Source: Gammaproteobacteria bacterium (GTDB lineage: Bacteria; Pseudomonadota; Gammaproteobacteria; SURF-13). From it: a stretch of DNA of 33,833 nucleotides. The position numbers and the translations under genes are program-made. Where the stretch lies: positions 1-33,833 of the forward strand of contig QZKM01000035.1 in assembly GCA_003599485.1 (NCBI GenBank), in the 5' to 3' direction. This document shows, piece after piece, positions 7,493 to 16,846 of the stretch. A model generated the notes under the pieces. The model worked only from the letters and a program-made list of their open reading frames with translations, was not told the DNA's origin and did not search any database. Within the stretch, counting starts at the first letter, position 1, and every line of letters starts with the position of its first letter.

Positions 7493-8020
7493 CTAAAACT
7501 CCGCGTCCCAGTCCACCCGCAGTACGCCCTGCGTAAGGTCTACTTCGCGTATCACCTGCGGCACCAGCGGAATCAGCCGCTCGCGCTCGCCCTGTACCAC
7601 CAGCACGTCATTCGCGCCGGTTTCCAGAAAACTCTCGGCCGTGCCGAGCGTGACCCCCGCCAGATTCACCACCGTCAAGCCCGGCAAGTCGGCGTAATAA
7701 TATTCACCGGCGGACAGCGGCGGAAACTGGCTGCGCTGTACGGCGATCTCCGCACCTACCCAGCGCAGCGCCTCATCCCGGTTCGAGCAGGAGGCAAGCC
7801 GCGCCACGATGACCTTTCCGTGTTTGCGCCCTTCCGCCAGGCGCTCCTCGCTCCACGTCTCCGGCGTCTGCCTTGAATGCAGGCGCCAAGTGTCGTAACG
7901 CAGGATATTTTCCGCGGGCGCGGTATAGGAGTGCACCTTGACCCAGCCGCGCAGACCGTACAGGCCGATGATCCGGCCGACGCTGATAAACCGCGCGGCC
8001 TGTTCCGGAGCCGTGCTCAG
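7493..8020 (-). CDS. rimM: 16S rRNA processing protein RimM, probable CTG start
   Basis: RimM assists maturation of the 30S head and binds S19. The frame has no ATG, GTG or TTG upstream of the GTG at 7936. Starting there would remove the conserved family N-terminus ([22 protein letters not shown]), which is encoded in frame upstream. The best start is the CTG at 8020, which overlaps the rpsP stop as CTGA (equivalent to the usual ATGA overlap) and gives 175 residues, close to the family norm. The PRC-barrel part carries [13 protein letters not shown]. Translation would be coupled to rpsP. RimM identity is certain; the start codon is inferred. Confidence 0.9.
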   Translation of the reverse strand: MSTAPEQAARFISVGRIIGLYGLRGWVKVHSYTAPAENILRYDTWRLHSRQTPETWSEERLAEGRKHGKVIVARLASCSNRDEALRWVGAEIAVQRSQFPPLSAGEYYYADLPGLTVVNLAGVTLGTAESFLETGANDVLVVQGERERLIPLVPQVIREVDLTQGVLRVDWDAEF

Positions 8021-8259
8021 GCGGCCCGTTGCGCGATCAGGCTGGCCACGCGCGGCGACGTCTTCGCGCCTTGTCCCAGCCAGTATTTGAGCCGCTCCTG
8101 ATCCACGGAAAGGCGCGGTTCCGGGGCCTTGGCGATGGGGTTGAAAAAGCCCACGCGCTCGATATAACGCCCGCCCAACGCGCGCCGGCTGTCGGCGACA
8201 ACAATGCTGTAAAACGGCCGCTTCTTCGCGCCGCCACGTGCCAGTCGTATGGTTACCAT
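8017..8259 (-). CDS. rpsP: 30S ribosomal protein S16
   Basis: This encodes 80 residues beginning [21 protein letters not shown], the classic S16 N-terminus, followed by [12 protein letters not shown] and the [13 protein letters not shown] segment. It is the first gene of the rpsP-rimM-trmD cluster. GAGGAAG lies about 6-8 bases before the ATG. Its TGA overlaps the proposed CTG start of rimM. Confidence 0.98.
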   Translation of the reverse strand: MVTIRLARGGAKKRPFYSIVVADSRRALGGRYIERVGFFNPIAKAPEPRLSVDQERLKYWLGQGAKTSPRVASLIAQRAA

Positions 8260-8278
8260 GTCTTCGTCTTCCTCAAAC

Positions 8279-8295
8279 CCGCGCCGATGGCGCGG
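8279..8295 (-). promoter_or_regulatory. GC-rich hairpin in the rpsP 5' leader
   Basis: A perfect 7-bp stem (CCGCGCC / GGCGCGG) with a 3-base loop lies about 20 bases upstream of the rpsP start. Upstream of it on the minus strand is a TAAAAT that could be the -10 of the operon promoter. The hairpin might stabilise the transcript or tune initiation. I see nothing else in the remaining slipin-rpsP gap. Confidence 0.4.
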
Positions 8296-8417
8296 CCTGC
8301 CGCAATCAAACCCTGAATTTTACTGGATTTCCGGAGAATAAGGAAGACCTGCCGACCCATTACTCCGGCAGACACGGCTCTTACGCACCCCGCCAGTACT
8401 CGCGCGCGGCGATTGAC

Positions 8418-9185
8418 TCATTCAGAAGCCCTCTTGCCCAGCGCCGTGGCCAGCGTGGAGAAAATATCCATCGGCACCGGAAAGACGATGGTCGAGGATT
8501 TGTCGCCGGCGATGGCAGACAGCGTTTGCAGGTAACGTAACTGCATGGCCTCTGGCTGGCGGGCGAGCATTTGTGCGGCATGCAGGAGTTTTTCCGAAGC
8601 CTGGAGCTCGCCCTCGGCGTGGATCACCTTGGCGCGGCGTTCGCGTTCGGCCTCGGCCTGTTTGGCGATGGCGCGCACCATGGATTCGTCAATATCCACG
8701 TGCTTGATTTCCACATTGGAGACCTTGACGCCCCAGGCGTCGGTCTGGCTGTCTAGCGCTTGCTGGATGTCCACGTTGAGCCGTTCGCGCTCGGCCAGCA
8801 TTTCGTCCAGCTCATGTTTGCCCAGCACCGCGCGCAGCGTGGTCTGGGCAAGCTGGCTGGTGGCGCTGAGGAAATCTTCCACCTGGATGATGGCGCGCTG
8901 CGGATCCACCACGCGGAAATACACCACGGCGTTGACCTTGACCGAAACGTTGTCGCGTGAAATCACGTCCTGGCTGGGCACGTCAAACACCACGGTGCGC
9001 AGGTCCACGCGCACCATTTGTTGAATTCCGGGTATGACGATGATGAGGCCGGGTCCCTTGACCTTCCAGAAACGGCCCAGCAGGAATATGACGCCGCGCT
9101 CATATTCGCGCAGGACGCGGAGAGAGGAAACAACGAGCGCGATGAACAGAAAAAGAAAAGCGGTGAAACTTAAATTGAATTCCAT
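8418..9185 (-). CDS. slipin, stomatin/SPFH-domain membrane protein
   Basis: SPFH proteins form membrane-associated oligomers; slipins encoded next to NfeD are cleaved by NfeD-type proteases in archaea. There are 255 residues from the second ATG. An N-terminal membrane segment (about 7-25) precedes the SPFH domain ([48 protein letters not shown]). A helical region rich in A, E and R ([22 protein letters not shown]) follows. I choose the ATG at 9185 because AGGAGA lies 6 bases before it but directly touches the ATG at 9191. The nfeD stop overlaps this start region, so the pair is translationally coupled. Confidence 0.92.
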   Translation of the reverse strand: MEFNLSFTAFLFLFIALVVSSLRVLREYERGVIFLLGRFWKVKGPGLIIVIPGIQQMVRVDLRTVVFDVPSQDVISRDNVSVKVNAVVYFRVVDPQRAIIQVEDFLSATSQLAQTTLRAVLGKHELDEMLAERERLNVDIQQALDSQTDAWGVKVSNVEIKHVDIDESMVRAIAKQAEAERERRAKVIHAEGELQASEKLLHAAQMLARQPEAMQLRYLQTLSAIAGDKSSTIVFPVPMDIFSTLATALGKRASE

Positions 9186-9187
9186 GA

Positions 9188-10540
9188 TCATTCTCCTTTC
9201 GTTGCAACAGGTGTGACGGTAAGAATCAGGCCATCCCTCCCGGTTACCCTGACGCGCAACCCCGGCGCCAGGGGTTCCGTGCTCCGCACCCGCCAGAGTT
9301 CGCTATGCACGCGCGCCCAGCATTGACCGTCCGTGCAGGTGAGCACTTCGCCCTCACTGCCGGTGATCTCCTCACTGCCGCTCACCACCGGCCGTTGTCG
9401 GGCCTTGAGCGCAAGCCCTCCGATGGCGGCGATGAGCAGCGCGCTGGTAATGCCGAGGACGACGATCAGGGAGATGGGGATGCCGAAGCCGGGCACGTCG
9501 GTATCAATCAGGATCACGGCGCCGATGACAAAAGAGGTCACGCCTCCCAGCCCCAGCACGCCGAAGCTGGGGGCGAAAACTTCGGCCACCATGAAGGCGA
9601 TGCCGAGCAGGATAAGCCCGAGACCGGCGTAATTCACCGGCAACAGGTGCAGGGCGTACAGCCCCACCAGCAGGCAGATGGCGCCGACCACGCCCGGCAC
9701 GCCCAAGCCGGGATTGTAGAATTCGAACAGCAGGCCGTAAATACCGATCATCATCAGGATCAGCGCGACGCTGGGATCGGTGATCACGGACAGGAACCGG
9801 GTGCGCCAGTCGGGCTCGTAACTGACGCTGGGCGCGGCGGTGGTGGCGAGCGTGACTTCGCCGCCGCCCGCCAATTCAATTTTCTTGCCGTCCAATTGCG
9901 CCAGGAGATGCGCGAGATCGTTCGCGATGTAGTCAATCACCTTGAGCTTCAAGGCCTCGGTGGCGGACAGGCTGACCGCCTCGCGCACCGCCTGCTCCGC
10001 CCATTCGGCGTTGCGCCCGCGCAACTGCGCGAGCCCGCGAATGTAGGCGGCGGCGTCATGCACCGCCTTTTCTTCCTGGGCGTTTTTAGGCGCAGGGACC
10101 GGGGCTTGCTCGTCCCCCGGTTTTTTCGGCGGCGGCCCGATGCCGGGCGCGCCGATGGCCACGGGCGTGGCGGCGCCAAGGTTGGTGCCAGGCGCCATGG
10201 CGGCGATGTGACTGGCGTAAAGGATATAGGTGCCCGCGCTGGCGGCACGCGCCCCGCCGGGCGCAACGTAGCTGGCCACCGGCACCGGGGAGGCGAGGAT
10301 GGCCTTGATGATCTCGCGCATGGAGGAATCCAGCCCGCCTGGTGTATCCATGCGCAGGACGGCGAGCTGGGCCCCCTCCTGGGCCGCACGTTCGAGTCCG
10401 CGTGTCACATAATCGGCGCTGGCGGGACCGATTCCGCCCTCCAGCTTCAACAACATGACCGGCGCGGACAGGGCCGGCGCCGGGGCCAGCCAGAGCGTCA
10501 GCAATGCCATCAGGCAGCGCGCGGTTTTATCCAGCCTCAC
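9188..10540 (-). CDS. NfeD family membrane-bound serine protease (ClpP class)
   Basis: This is a long-form NfeD of ~450 residues. A signal peptide (about 1-26) is followed by a ClpP-like protease domain with the nucleophile in [12 protein letters not shown] (Ser near 101) and a candidate catalytic Lys in [15 protein letters not shown] (near 158). Between them is a proline-rich insert (about 131-153). Four or so membrane spans (about 255-375) and a C-terminal OB-fold (EGEVLT...GLILTV) complete the layout. The start is a GTG at 10540, 8 bases after AGGAGG; the TTG just before is possible. It pairs with the slipin gene, its expected partner in membrane quality control. Confidence 0.92.
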   Translation of the reverse strand: MRLDKTARCLMALLTLWLAPAPALSAPVMLLKLEGGIGPASADYVTRGLERAAQEGAQLAVLRMDTPGGLDSSMREIIKAILASPVPVASYVAPGGARAASAGTYILYASHIAAMAPGTNLGAATPVAIGAPGIGPPPKKPGDEQAPVPAPKNAQEEKAVHDAAAYIRGLAQLRGRNAEWAEQAVREAVSLSATEALKLKVIDYIANDLAHLLAQLDGKKIELAGGGEVTLATTAAPSVSYEPDWRTRFLSVITDPSVALILMMIGIYGLLFEFYNPGLGVPGVVGAICLLVGLYALHLLPVNYAGLGLILLGIAFMVAEVFAPSFGVLGLGGVTSFVIGAVILIDTDVPGFGIPISLIVVLGITSALLIAAIGGLALKARQRPVVSGSEEITGSEGEVLTCTDGQCWARVHSELWRVRSTEPLAPGLRVRVTGRDGLILTVTPVATKGE

Positions 10541-10665
10541 CAAGATACCCTCCTGTCATGATCTGGAACTCGACTGAGGAAGTGCATAATCCCAAGCGCT
10601 CACGCACGTGGAGCTTGTTGAAATCAAGCCGGCCGGGCGGGATAAACTATACCCGCCATCAAGGC

Positions 10666-10694
10666 AGGCTAATCATTGCCTCTGGAGGTGTCAA
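10666..10694 (-). promoter_or_regulatory. predicted sigma70 promoter for nfeD-slipin
   Basis: TTGACA (10689-10694) is separated by exactly 17 bases from TAGCCT (10666-10671) on the minus strand. Just downstream, GGCGGG...CCCGCC (10636-10657) could form a hairpin close to the transcription start. The promoter begins 12 bases after the ffh stop, so nfeD can be expressed independently of the ffh transcript. Confidence 0.6.
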
Positions 10695-10706
10695 GCAAGA
10701 TGTTTT

Positions 10707-12053
10707 TTAGACCGGCAATCGCCCCTTGAAGGCGCGCAGCATCTTGGCCATGCCGCCCTGGGACATCTGCTTCATCATGCGCTGCATCTGCTCGAACTGC
10801 TTGAGCAGACGGTTCACGTCCTGCACCTCTGCGCCGGAACCCGCGGCGATGCGGCGTTTGCGCGAGCCGTTCAGGATTCCCGGCTTGCGCCGCTCTTCCG
10901 GCGTCATGGAGTTGATGATCGCTTCCTGGCGGCGCGTATCCTGATTATTCATTTGATTCTTCACCGCTTCCGGCACTTGCCCCATGCCGGGCAGTTTGTT
11001 CATCAGGCTCCCCACGCCGCCCATGCTGCGTATCTGGCGCAACTGGTCACGAAAATCCGTGAGATCAAAGCCCTTGCCCTTCTTGAGCTTGGCGGCGATG
11101 TTTTCCATCTTCTGCTTGTCAAGATTCTGCTCCGCCTCCTCGATCAGGCCCATCACGTCGCCCATGCCCAGGATGCGTGAGGCGATGCGATCGGGATGGA
11201 AGGCTTCCAGCGCCGTGGTTTTCTCGCCCACGCCGAGAAACTTGACCGGTTTGCCGGTAAGGTGGCGCACGGACAGCGCCGCGCCGCCGCGCGCATCACC
11301 ATCAGCCTTGGTGAGTATCACGCCGGTCAGGGGCAACGCGGCGTTAAACGCGGCGGCGCTGTGGACGGCGTCCTGCCCGGTCATGCTGTCCACCACGAAC
11401 AGGGTTTCCACCGGCTGCACGGCCTGATGCAGGCGTTTGATTTCATCCATCATGGCGTCATCCACGTGCAGGCGCCCGGCGCTGTCCACAATAACCACAT
11501 CCGCGAATTGCGTGCGCGCATGCTGTATGGCGGCCTGCGCGATCTGCACCGGGTCCTGGTCGGTGCTGCCGGGGAAAAACCTTGCGCCTGTCTCGGCGGC
11601 GAGCACACGCAACTGTTCGATGGCGGCGGGACGGTAGATGTCGGCGCTGACCAGCAACACGGATTTTTTCTTGCGCTCCTGCAACCAGCGCGCGAGCTTG
11701 GCCGCGGTGGTGGTTTTACCCGCGCCCTGCAAACCGGCCATCAGAATCACCGCGGGCGGCGCGACGTTGAGCGCGAGATCCTCGCAGCGCTCGCCCATGA
11801 GCGCGGTAAGTTCCTCCTGCACCGTCTTGATGAGCATCTGACCGGGGCTGAGGCTCTGCATTACCTCCTGCCCGACGGCGCGCGCGCGCACGTGTTCGAT
11901 GAAATCGCGCACCACGGGCAGGGCAACGTCGGCTTCGAGCAGCGCCACGCGCACCTCGCGCAGGGCGTCCTTGATATTGTCTTCACTTAAACGCCCCTGT
12001 CCGCGCAGGTTTTTTAACGTGCGCGCCAGACGTCCGGTGAGGGTGTCAAACAT
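10707..12053 (-). CDS. ffh: signal recognition particle GTPase Ffh (SRP54)
   Basis: Ffh binds 4.5S RNA and signal sequences and docks with FtsY at the membrane. It has 448 residues. The N domain (about 1-85) has the ALLEADVALPVVRDF helix. The G domain has G1 GLQGAGKTTTAAKL, the DSAGRLHVD motif, and TKADGDARGGAALS with ~GVGEKTTALE. The Met-rich M domain near the C-terminus contains the RNA-binding RRKPGILNGSRKRRIAAGSG and QFEQMQRMMKQMS. It follows hemL by 11 bases. Its RNA partner ffs is encoded at 33530-33635 in this window. Confidence 0.98.
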   Translation of the reverse strand: MFDTLTGRLARTLKNLRGQGRLSEDNIKDALREVRVALLEADVALPVVRDFIEHVRARAVGQEVMQSLSPGQMLIKTVQEELTALMGERCEDLALNVAPPAVILMAGLQGAGKTTTAAKLARWLQERKKKSVLLVSADIYRPAAIEQLRVLAAETGARFFPGSTDQDPVQIAQAAIQHARTQFADVVIVDSAGRLHVDDAMMDEIKRLHQAVQPVETLFVVDSMTGQDAVHSAAAFNAALPLTGVILTKADGDARGGAALSVRHLTGKPVKFLGVGEKTTALEAFHPDRIASRILGMGDVMGLIEEAEQNLDKQKMENIAAKLKKGKGFDLTDFRDQLRQIRSMGGVGSLMNKLPGMGQVPEAVKNQMNNQDTRRQEAIINSMTPEERRKPGILNGSRKRRIAAGSGAEVQDVNRLLKQFEQMQRMMKQMSQGGMAKMLRAFKGRLPV

Positions 12054-12064
12054 GATGAGCGGGT

Positions 12065-13345
12065 CTAGAGCGAGGCAAACACGTTTTCCGCTGCGCTGAG
12101 CGTAGCAGCGATTTCCTTGTCACCGTGCGCGCTCGATACAAAGCCCGCCTCGAACGCGGACGGCGCGAGATACACGCCCTGCTCCAGCATGCCGTGGAAA
12201 AATTTTTTGAAGCGCTCCACATTGCACGCCATGACCTGGGCGAAATTATGCACCTTGGGCGCTTCGGTGAAAAACAGGCCGAACATGCCGCCCGCCTGAT
12301 TGGTGGTAAGCGGAATCCCGGCCTGTTTCGCGCGTTGCGTCATGCCTTCGGTAAAGCGTTGCGTGGTTGCGGTCAGGCGCGCAAAAAATTCCGGCTGTTC
12401 AATCAGCTTGAGCGTGGCGAGTCCCGCGGCGAGCGCCACCGGATTGCCGGACAGGGTTCCCGCCTGATACACCGGGCCGAGCGGCGCGATTTTTTGCATG
12501 ATATCCTTGCGCCCGCCGAACGCGGCCACCGGCAGGCCGCCGCCGATCACCTTGCCGAGCGTGGTGAGATCGGGCCTGACGCCGTAAACCTGCTGCGCCC
12601 CGCCGAGCGCGACGCGAAAACCGGTCATCACCTCGTCAAAAATCAGCACGCTGCCGTATTCGTCGCATACGGCGCGCAGACCCTGCAAAAACTCCGGCGC
12701 AGGCGGCACACAGTTCATATTGCCTGCCACCGGCTCGACGATGACGCAGGCGATGTCTTTGCCGTGCTGCTTGAAGGCCGCGCGCACCTGATCCAGGTCG
12801 TTGTAGTCCAGGGTCAACGTGTGCTGCGCCAGCGCCGCGGGCACGCCGGGCGAGGTCGGCACGCCGAGGGTGAGCGCGCCGGAGCCGGCCTTGATGAGCA
12901 GCGAGTCGGAGTGGCCGTGATAGCAGCCTTCGAATTTCACGATCTTGTCACGCCCGGTATAGCCGCGCGCCAGACGCAACGCGGTCATGGTGGCCTCGGT
13001 GCCGGAGCTGACCAGGCGCACCATTTCAATCGAGGGCATCAGCGCGCATATCTTTTCCGCCATCTCCACTTCTATCGCGGTCGGCGCCCCGAAGCCGAGG
13101 CTCTGCGCTGCGGCCTCCTGCACTGCCTTGACCACGGAGGGATGCGCATGCCCGGCGATCATCGGCCCCCAGGAGGCGACATAGTCAATGTAACGTTTGC
13201 CGTCCTCGTCTATCAGGTACGCGCCTTCTCCGCGTTTAAAGAACAGCGGCTCGCCGCCCACGCCGCGGAACGCGCGCACCGGCGAATTCACGCCGCCGGG
13301 AATGCGCTGCCCCGCCCGGATAAAAAGTTCATGTGACCGGTTCAT
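12065..13345 (-). CDS. hemL: glutamate-1-semialdehyde 2,1-aminomutase
   Basis: This PLP enzyme forms 5-aminolevulinate in the C5 tetrapyrrole pathway, downstream of GluRS (gltX, here) and HemA. There are 426 residues from the ATG at 13345, the same length as E. coli HemL, and the PLP lysine falls at 265 ([14 protein letters not shown]). [25 protein letters not shown] and FDEVMTGFR are clear. The frame is open 21 codons further upstream, but those residues are not HemL-like, and GAAGGAAG precedes the chosen ATG. It overlaps the 3' end of thiE by 17 bases. Confidence 0.97.
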   Translation of the reverse strand: MNRSHELFIRAGQRIPGGVNSPVRAFRGVGGEPLFFKRGEGAYLIDEDGKRYIDYVASWGPMIAGHAHPSVVKAVQEAAAQSLGFGAPTAIEVEMAEKICALMPSIEMVRLVSSGTEATMTALRLARGYTGRDKIVKFEGCYHGHSDSLLIKAGSGALTLGVPTSPGVPAALAQHTLTLDYNDLDQVRAAFKQHGKDIACVIVEPVAGNMNCVPPAPEFLQGLRAVCDEYGSVLIFDEVMTGFRVALGGAQQVYGVRPDLTTLGKVIGGGLPVAAFGGRKDIMQKIAPLGPVYQAGTLSGNPVALAAGLATLKLIEQPEFFARLTATTQRFTEGMTQRAKQAGIPLTTNQAGGMFGLFFTEAPKVHNFAQVMACNVERFKKFFHGMLEQGVYLAPSAFEAGFVSSAHGDKEIAATLSAAENVFASL

Positions 13346-14003
13346 TTTTCTTCCTTCTGAAAAGCATTGTGTAACTCTGCGCGGCGGAACGGACATCCTG
13401 TTGGCCAAATACGCCGTGTATCACCGCCAGCATGTCCGCGCCCGCCTCCAGCAGCGGCGCGCCGTTTTGCGCCGTGATGCCGCCTATCGCCGCGATGGGG
13501 AGATGCAGCTTTTTTCTTGCTGCGCGCAGCAAGGCGACATCCGCTTGCACGGCGCCGGGTTTGCTGCGCGAGGGGAAGAAACGTCCAAACGCGACGTAAT
13601 CCGCGCCCTCCCGCTCCGCCCGCAGCGCGCGCTCAATCGAGTTGTAACAGGAGACGCCGATGATGGCGCGCGGGCCCAGCGCCTGACGCGCATAAGCGAG
13701 CGTTGCATCATCCGCCCCCAGGTGCACGCCGTCCGCGCCTAAAATTTTGGCGAGCGCCACGTCGTCATTGATAATCAATGGCGCGTGATAGGCGCGACAC
13801 AGCGTGAGCAACGCGCGCGCATCGGCTTCGCGTTGCGCCGCGTCGGCGTGCTTGGCGCGGTATTGCAGCAGCGCCGCGCCGCCTTGCAGCGCTGATTCAG
13901 CCCGTTCAATCAGTTGTCCCGTGGGAATCAATGCCTGGTCCGCAATCGCGTACAAACCGCGCAATAGCGGCATACTGTTCGCAGCCGCCGCAGCCTTAAT
14001 CAT
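13329..14003 (-). CDS. thiE: thiamine-phosphate synthase ThiE
   Basis: ThiE condenses HMP-pyrophosphate (from ThiD) with the thiazole phosphate to give thiamine phosphate. It has 224 residues and a TIM-barrel fold. Motifs in order are [59 protein letters not shown] and IAAIGGIT. It starts 3 bases after the thiD stop and overlaps hemL, so the three are one transcription unit. Confidence 0.96.
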   Translation of the reverse strand: MIKAAAAANSMPLLRGLYAIADQALIPTGQLIERAESALQGGAALLQYRAKHADAAQREADARALLTLCRAYHAPLIINDDVALAKILGADGVHLGADDATLAYARQALGPRAIIGVSCYNSIERALRAEREGADYVAFGRFFPSRSKPGAVQADVALLRAARKKLHLPIAAIGGITAQNGAPLLEAGADMLAVIHGVFGQQDVRSAAQSYTMLFRRKKNEPVT

Positions 14004-14006
14004 GGT

Positions 14007-14813
14007 TCATTCCCTGCCCGATCGCGCCCAATAAAACCGGTTGGGCAGCGCCTGGCCTTTTCCGATGTGGTGCGCGTGTTTCAGCGTTTCCCAGGTATAG
14101 CGCTGCGCTTCGTCCACCGCGCTGAGCGGCTCGTTGCCCTGCGCCAGCAGTCCCGCGATGGCCGAGGCCAGCGTGCAGCCGGAACCGTGATAACTCTGCG
14201 GCAAACGCTTCCAGCTGAATGACTCCAGACGGCGGCGGTTGCCGTACAGGGTGTTCACCACATCGGGCGTACGCTCGTGCGTGCCGGTAATGAGCACGTA
14301 GTCGCTGCCGTACTCCATAAGCTGCTGCGCGCAGGCATCCAGGCTGTCGGCGGATGGCGCGAACCGGCGCGCCTCCAGACTGTTGGGGGTGAACACCGTG
14401 GTGAGCGGCAACAATAAGGAGACAATCACTTCCTGCAGCGCGTCATCGGACAAACTCTGGCCCGATCCCGACGCGAGCACCGGATCGAGCACCACCGGCA
14501 CATGCGGGTGCTGCGCGAGCAGGGTATGCACCGCCTCGGCGATCACGTGGCTGCCGAGCATGCCGATCTTGAACGCCGCCACCGGCATGTCTTCCAGCAC
14601 CGCACGCGCCTGTTCGATAACCAGCGCAGTGTCTACTATTTGATAGTCCTTCACGCCCCGCGTATTCTGCACCGTGACGGCGGTCACCACGGGCGCGGCG
14701 CGGCAACCCTGGCTGGCCACGGCCTCGATATCCGCCTGTATGCCTGCGCCGCCGCTGGGATCATGTCCGGCGAAAACCATGACCAACGGCGCGGCTGGAT
14801 GCGTGTTTTTCAC
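14007..14813 (-). CDS. thiD: hydroxymethylpyrimidine/phosphomethylpyrimidine kinase
   Basis: ThiD phosphorylates HMP and then HMP-P for thiamine synthesis. It has 268 residues in the ribokinase fold: GHDPSGGAGIQADIEA at the N-terminus, KIGMLG, VVLDPVLASGSG and the C-terminal anion-hole and catalytic-Asp motif YHGSGCTLASAIA. This differs from the textbook GTGCTLS only in the second residue. The start is a GTG with AGGG upstream. It diverges from a rubredoxin gene across 113 bases. I see no TPP riboswitch in that gap. Confidence 0.95.
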   Translation of the reverse strand: MKNTHPAAPLVMVFAGHDPSGGAGIQADIEAVASQGCRAAPVVTAVTVQNTRGVKDYQIVDTALVIEQARAVLEDMPVAAFKIGMLGSHVIAEAVHTLLAQHPHVPVVLDPVLASGSGQSLSDDALQEVIVSLLLPLTTVFTPNSLEARRFAPSADSLDACAQQLMEYGSDYVLITGTHERTPDVVNTLYGNRRRLESFSWKRLPQSYHGSGCTLASAIAGLLAQGNEPLSAVDEAQRYTWETLKHAHHIGKGQALPNRFYWARSGRE

Positions 14814-14926
14814 GGCCCTATTCCATTTTTTACCATTTTATCATGGGCGATAGGCATTGGCGCCGGAACGTGAGAAAATAGCGCCCGCCACGCAGCACTG
14901 CCCATCATTAACGTTCTGAGCCTGTC

Positions 14927-15091
14927 ATGAAAAAGTACATGTGTGTTATCTGCGGCTTTATCTATGATGAAGCCCAGGGACTGCCGGAAGCCGGCATCCC
15001 GCCCGGCACAAAATGGGATGATTTACCGCCAAACTGGACCTGTCCGGACTGCGGAGCGAGCAAGGACGACTTCGAGATGGTCGAGGTGTAA
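14927..15091 (+). CDS. rubredoxin (stand-alone)
   Basis: This encodes 54 residues, [18 protein letters not shown]... with iron ligands Cys6, Cys9, Cys39 and Cys42 (CVIC and CPDCG), a textbook rubredoxin that carries one electron. The start is the ATG at 14927 and the stop TAA ends at 15091. It is ~70% identical by eye to the second rubredoxin at 19234-19410, which sits beside rubrerythrin. This copy has no redox partner beside it and lies divergent from thiD, so it may serve a different acceptor. Confidence 0.95.
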   Translation: MKKYMCVICGFIYDEAQGLPEAGIPPGTKWDDLPPNWTCPDCGASKDDFEMVEV

Positions 15092-15125
15092 CCGGGCGCC
15101 GTTACAACGCGAACAGCATGGTGAA

Positions 15126-15200
15126 TGGTGGGCGATGCTGGGATTGAACCAGCGACCCCTACCGTGTGAAGGTAGTGCTCTCCCGCTGAGCTAATCGCCC
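15126..15200 (-). tRNA. tRNA-Val (CAC)
   Basis: A complete cloverleaf can be read on the minus strand. The acceptor stem is GGGCGAT/ATCGCCC, the D-arm GCTC...GAGC, the anticodon stem CTACC/GGTAG with loop TTCACAC (anticodon CAC), and the T-arm GCTGG/CCAGC with TTCAATC. The 3' CCA is encoded (15126-15128). Confidence 0.96.
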
Positions 15201-15218
15201 AAAATACAACCAGTCTCT

Positions 15219-15281
15219 ATGCCGTCCCTGGCGTGACTTCAGTTGCCTAAACAACACCGGCCAGTACATCCATGTACTGGC
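15219..15281. repeat. 63-bp covarying hairpin repeat, copy 1
   Basis: The layout is ATGCCGTCC(C/A)TGGC, a spacer, CAACACCGGCCA, TCCATG and TGGC. The right part forms a 9-bp stem GCCAGTACA/TGTACTGGC around a TCCA loop. A second copy at 33771-33833 keeps the frame and loop but has different paired arms. It lies between tRNA-Val (minus) and gltX (plus), so it could be in the 5' region of either. Confidence 0.7.
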
Positions 15282-15351
15282 GTTCGCCGCTTCGCGGCAC
15301 AACTCGGGAATTCTACGGTGTGACGCGAACAGCGTCAAATCGGCGTATTTT

Positions 15352-15360
15352 TGCTAGAAT
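15352..15360 (+). promoter_or_regulatory. extended -10 promoter element of gltX
   Basis: TGCTAGAAT is an extended -10 (TGn plus TAGAAT), 21 bases upstream of the gltX ATG. There is no good -35 at 16-18 bases, as expected for extended -10 promoters. The 5' UTR would be about 15 bases. Confidence 0.5.
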
Positions 15361-15381
15361 GTCTGCTTTGAGTATTCCTGC

Positions 15382-16785
15382 ATGACCGTCCGCACCCGTT
15401 TCGCCCCCAGCCCGACCGGTTATCTGCACGTCGGCGGCGCGCGCACCGCGCTTTATTCCTGGCTGCATGCGCGCAAACACGGCGGCGCGTTTATCCTGCG
15501 CATCGAGGACACCGACCTCGCCCGCTCCACCGCGGAGTCCGTGAATGCGATTCTGGAGGGTATGACCTGGCTTGGCATGGAATACGACGAAGGCCCGTTT
15601 TACCAGACCCAGCGCACCGAACATTACCGCGCGGCCTTGGACAAGCTGCTTAAGGAGGGCAAGGCCTATCATTGCTATTGCTCCAGGGAACGCCTGGAGG
15701 CGCTGCGCGCCGGCCAGATGGCGCACAAGGAAAAGCCGCGTTACGACCATCATTGCCGCGACTTGAAAACACCGCCGTCCGGCGTTGCGCCGGTAGTGCG
15801 CTTCAAAAACCCGCTCGACGGCGAAGTAGTGGTGCACGATGAAATCAAGGGTGCGGTGATATTTCAGAACAGCGAACTGGACGATCTCATCATCGCGCGC
15901 TCCGACGGCTCACCCACCTATAATTTCACCGTCGCGGTGGACGACTGGGACATGCGCGTCACGCACGTGATACGCGGCGACGACCACCTCAACAACACAC
16001 CGCGCCAGATCAACATTCTCAAGGCGCTCGGCGCCACGCCGCCCTCCTATTCGCATGTGCCGATGATACTGGGCAATGACGGCCAGCGCCTGTCCAAACG
16101 CCACGGCGCGGTGAGTGTGATGCAGTACCGCGAGGACGGATTCCTGCCGGAGGCGCTGCTCAATTACCTGGTGCGCCTCGGCTGGGCGCACGGCGATCAG
16201 GAAATCTTCTCGCTCGACGAGATGATAGCGTTGTTCGACATTAAAAACGTAAACCGGTCCGCAAGCGCTTTCAACACCGAAAAACTGCTGTGGCTGAACC
16301 AGCACTATATTAAAACCTCGGCCCCGGCTCACGTTGCGCATCATTTAAGCTGGCACATGGGCCGGCTCGGCATAGACCCCGCAGAGGGTCCTGAACTGGT
16401 GGAAGTGGTCAAGGCCCTGCGCGAGCGCGCCAAAACCCTGGTGGAGATGGCCGAGGCGAGCGCGATTTTCTACAAGGACTTCAACCAGTATGAGGAAAGC
16501 GCCGTGAAACACCTGACCGCGCAGGCAGCACCCCCGTTCTCAGCGCTGCGCGAGGGTCTGGCCGGGCTCGCCGCGTGGGAACCGGCCGCCATTCATCAAT
16601 TGATCGCCGACACCGCCGTGGCGCACGGACTCACCCTGGGTAAACTCGCGCAACCCCTGCGCGTCGCGGTCACGGGGAAAGCCGCCTCTCCGCCCATAGA
16701 CGTGACCGTGCACCTGCTGGGACGTGAAAAGACGCGCCAGCGCATTACCCGCGCCCTGGCGCATATTGAAAAAACCGCGTCCTGA
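15382..16785 (+). CDS. gltX: glutamyl-tRNA synthetase
   Basis: GltX charges tRNA-Glu, feeding both translation and the C5 haem route (hemL here). It has 467 residues. Class I signatures are [17 protein letters not shown] (HIGH-type) and [11 protein letters not shown] (KMSKS-type). A cysteine/histidine cluster ([13 protein letters not shown] ... YDHHCRD) matches the zinc-binding insert of bacterial GluRS. The C-terminal helical anticodon domain is complete. tRNA-Glu, its substrate, is encoded 240 bases downstream. Confidence 0.98.
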   Translation: MTVRTRFAPSPTGYLHVGGARTALYSWLHARKHGGAFILRIEDTDLARSTAESVNAILEGMTWLGMEYDEGPFYQTQRTEHYRAALDKLLKEGKAYHCYCSRERLEALRAGQMAHKEKPRYDHHCRDLKTPPSGVAPVVRFKNPLDGEVVVHDEIKGAVIFQNSELDDLIIARSDGSPTYNFTVAVDDWDMRVTHVIRGDDHLNNTPRQINILKALGATPPSYSHVPMILGNDGQRLSKRHGAVSVMQYREDGFLPEALLNYLVRLGWAHGDQEIFSLDEMIALFDIKNVNRSASAFNTEKLLWLNQHYIKTSAPAHVAHHLSWHMGRLGIDPAEGPELVEVVKALRERAKTLVEMAEASAIFYKDFNQYEESAVKHLTAQAAPPFSALREGLAGLAAWEPAAIHQLIADTAVAHGLTLGKLAQPLRVAVTGKAASPPIDVTVHLLGREKTRQRITRALAHIEKTAS

Positions 16786-16846
16786 TGCGCTCAAGAGTTC
16801 GCCGCGATTGACGCTATCTTGGCGGAACCCGTACAATACGCAGATT

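Noticed and set aside
12125-13336. 403-residue plus-strand frame opposite hemL
   Set aside because: Shadow of a complete HemL; no start context or recognisable fold. The same holds for the long plus-strand frames opposite nfeD (9305-10561), pssA (26133-27122) and ilvB (29296-30447).
13346-13408. Longer HemL start at 13408
   Set aside because: The extra 21 residues are not HemL-like; the start at 13345 gives exactly the family length and places the PLP lysine at 265.
14814-14926. TPP riboswitch ahead of thiD
   Set aside because: The thiD start is only ~15-20 bases from an AT-rich promoter-like region and no THI-box (CUGAGA / ACCUGA pair in the right layout) is present; a CTGAG near 14916 is on the wrong strand and alone.
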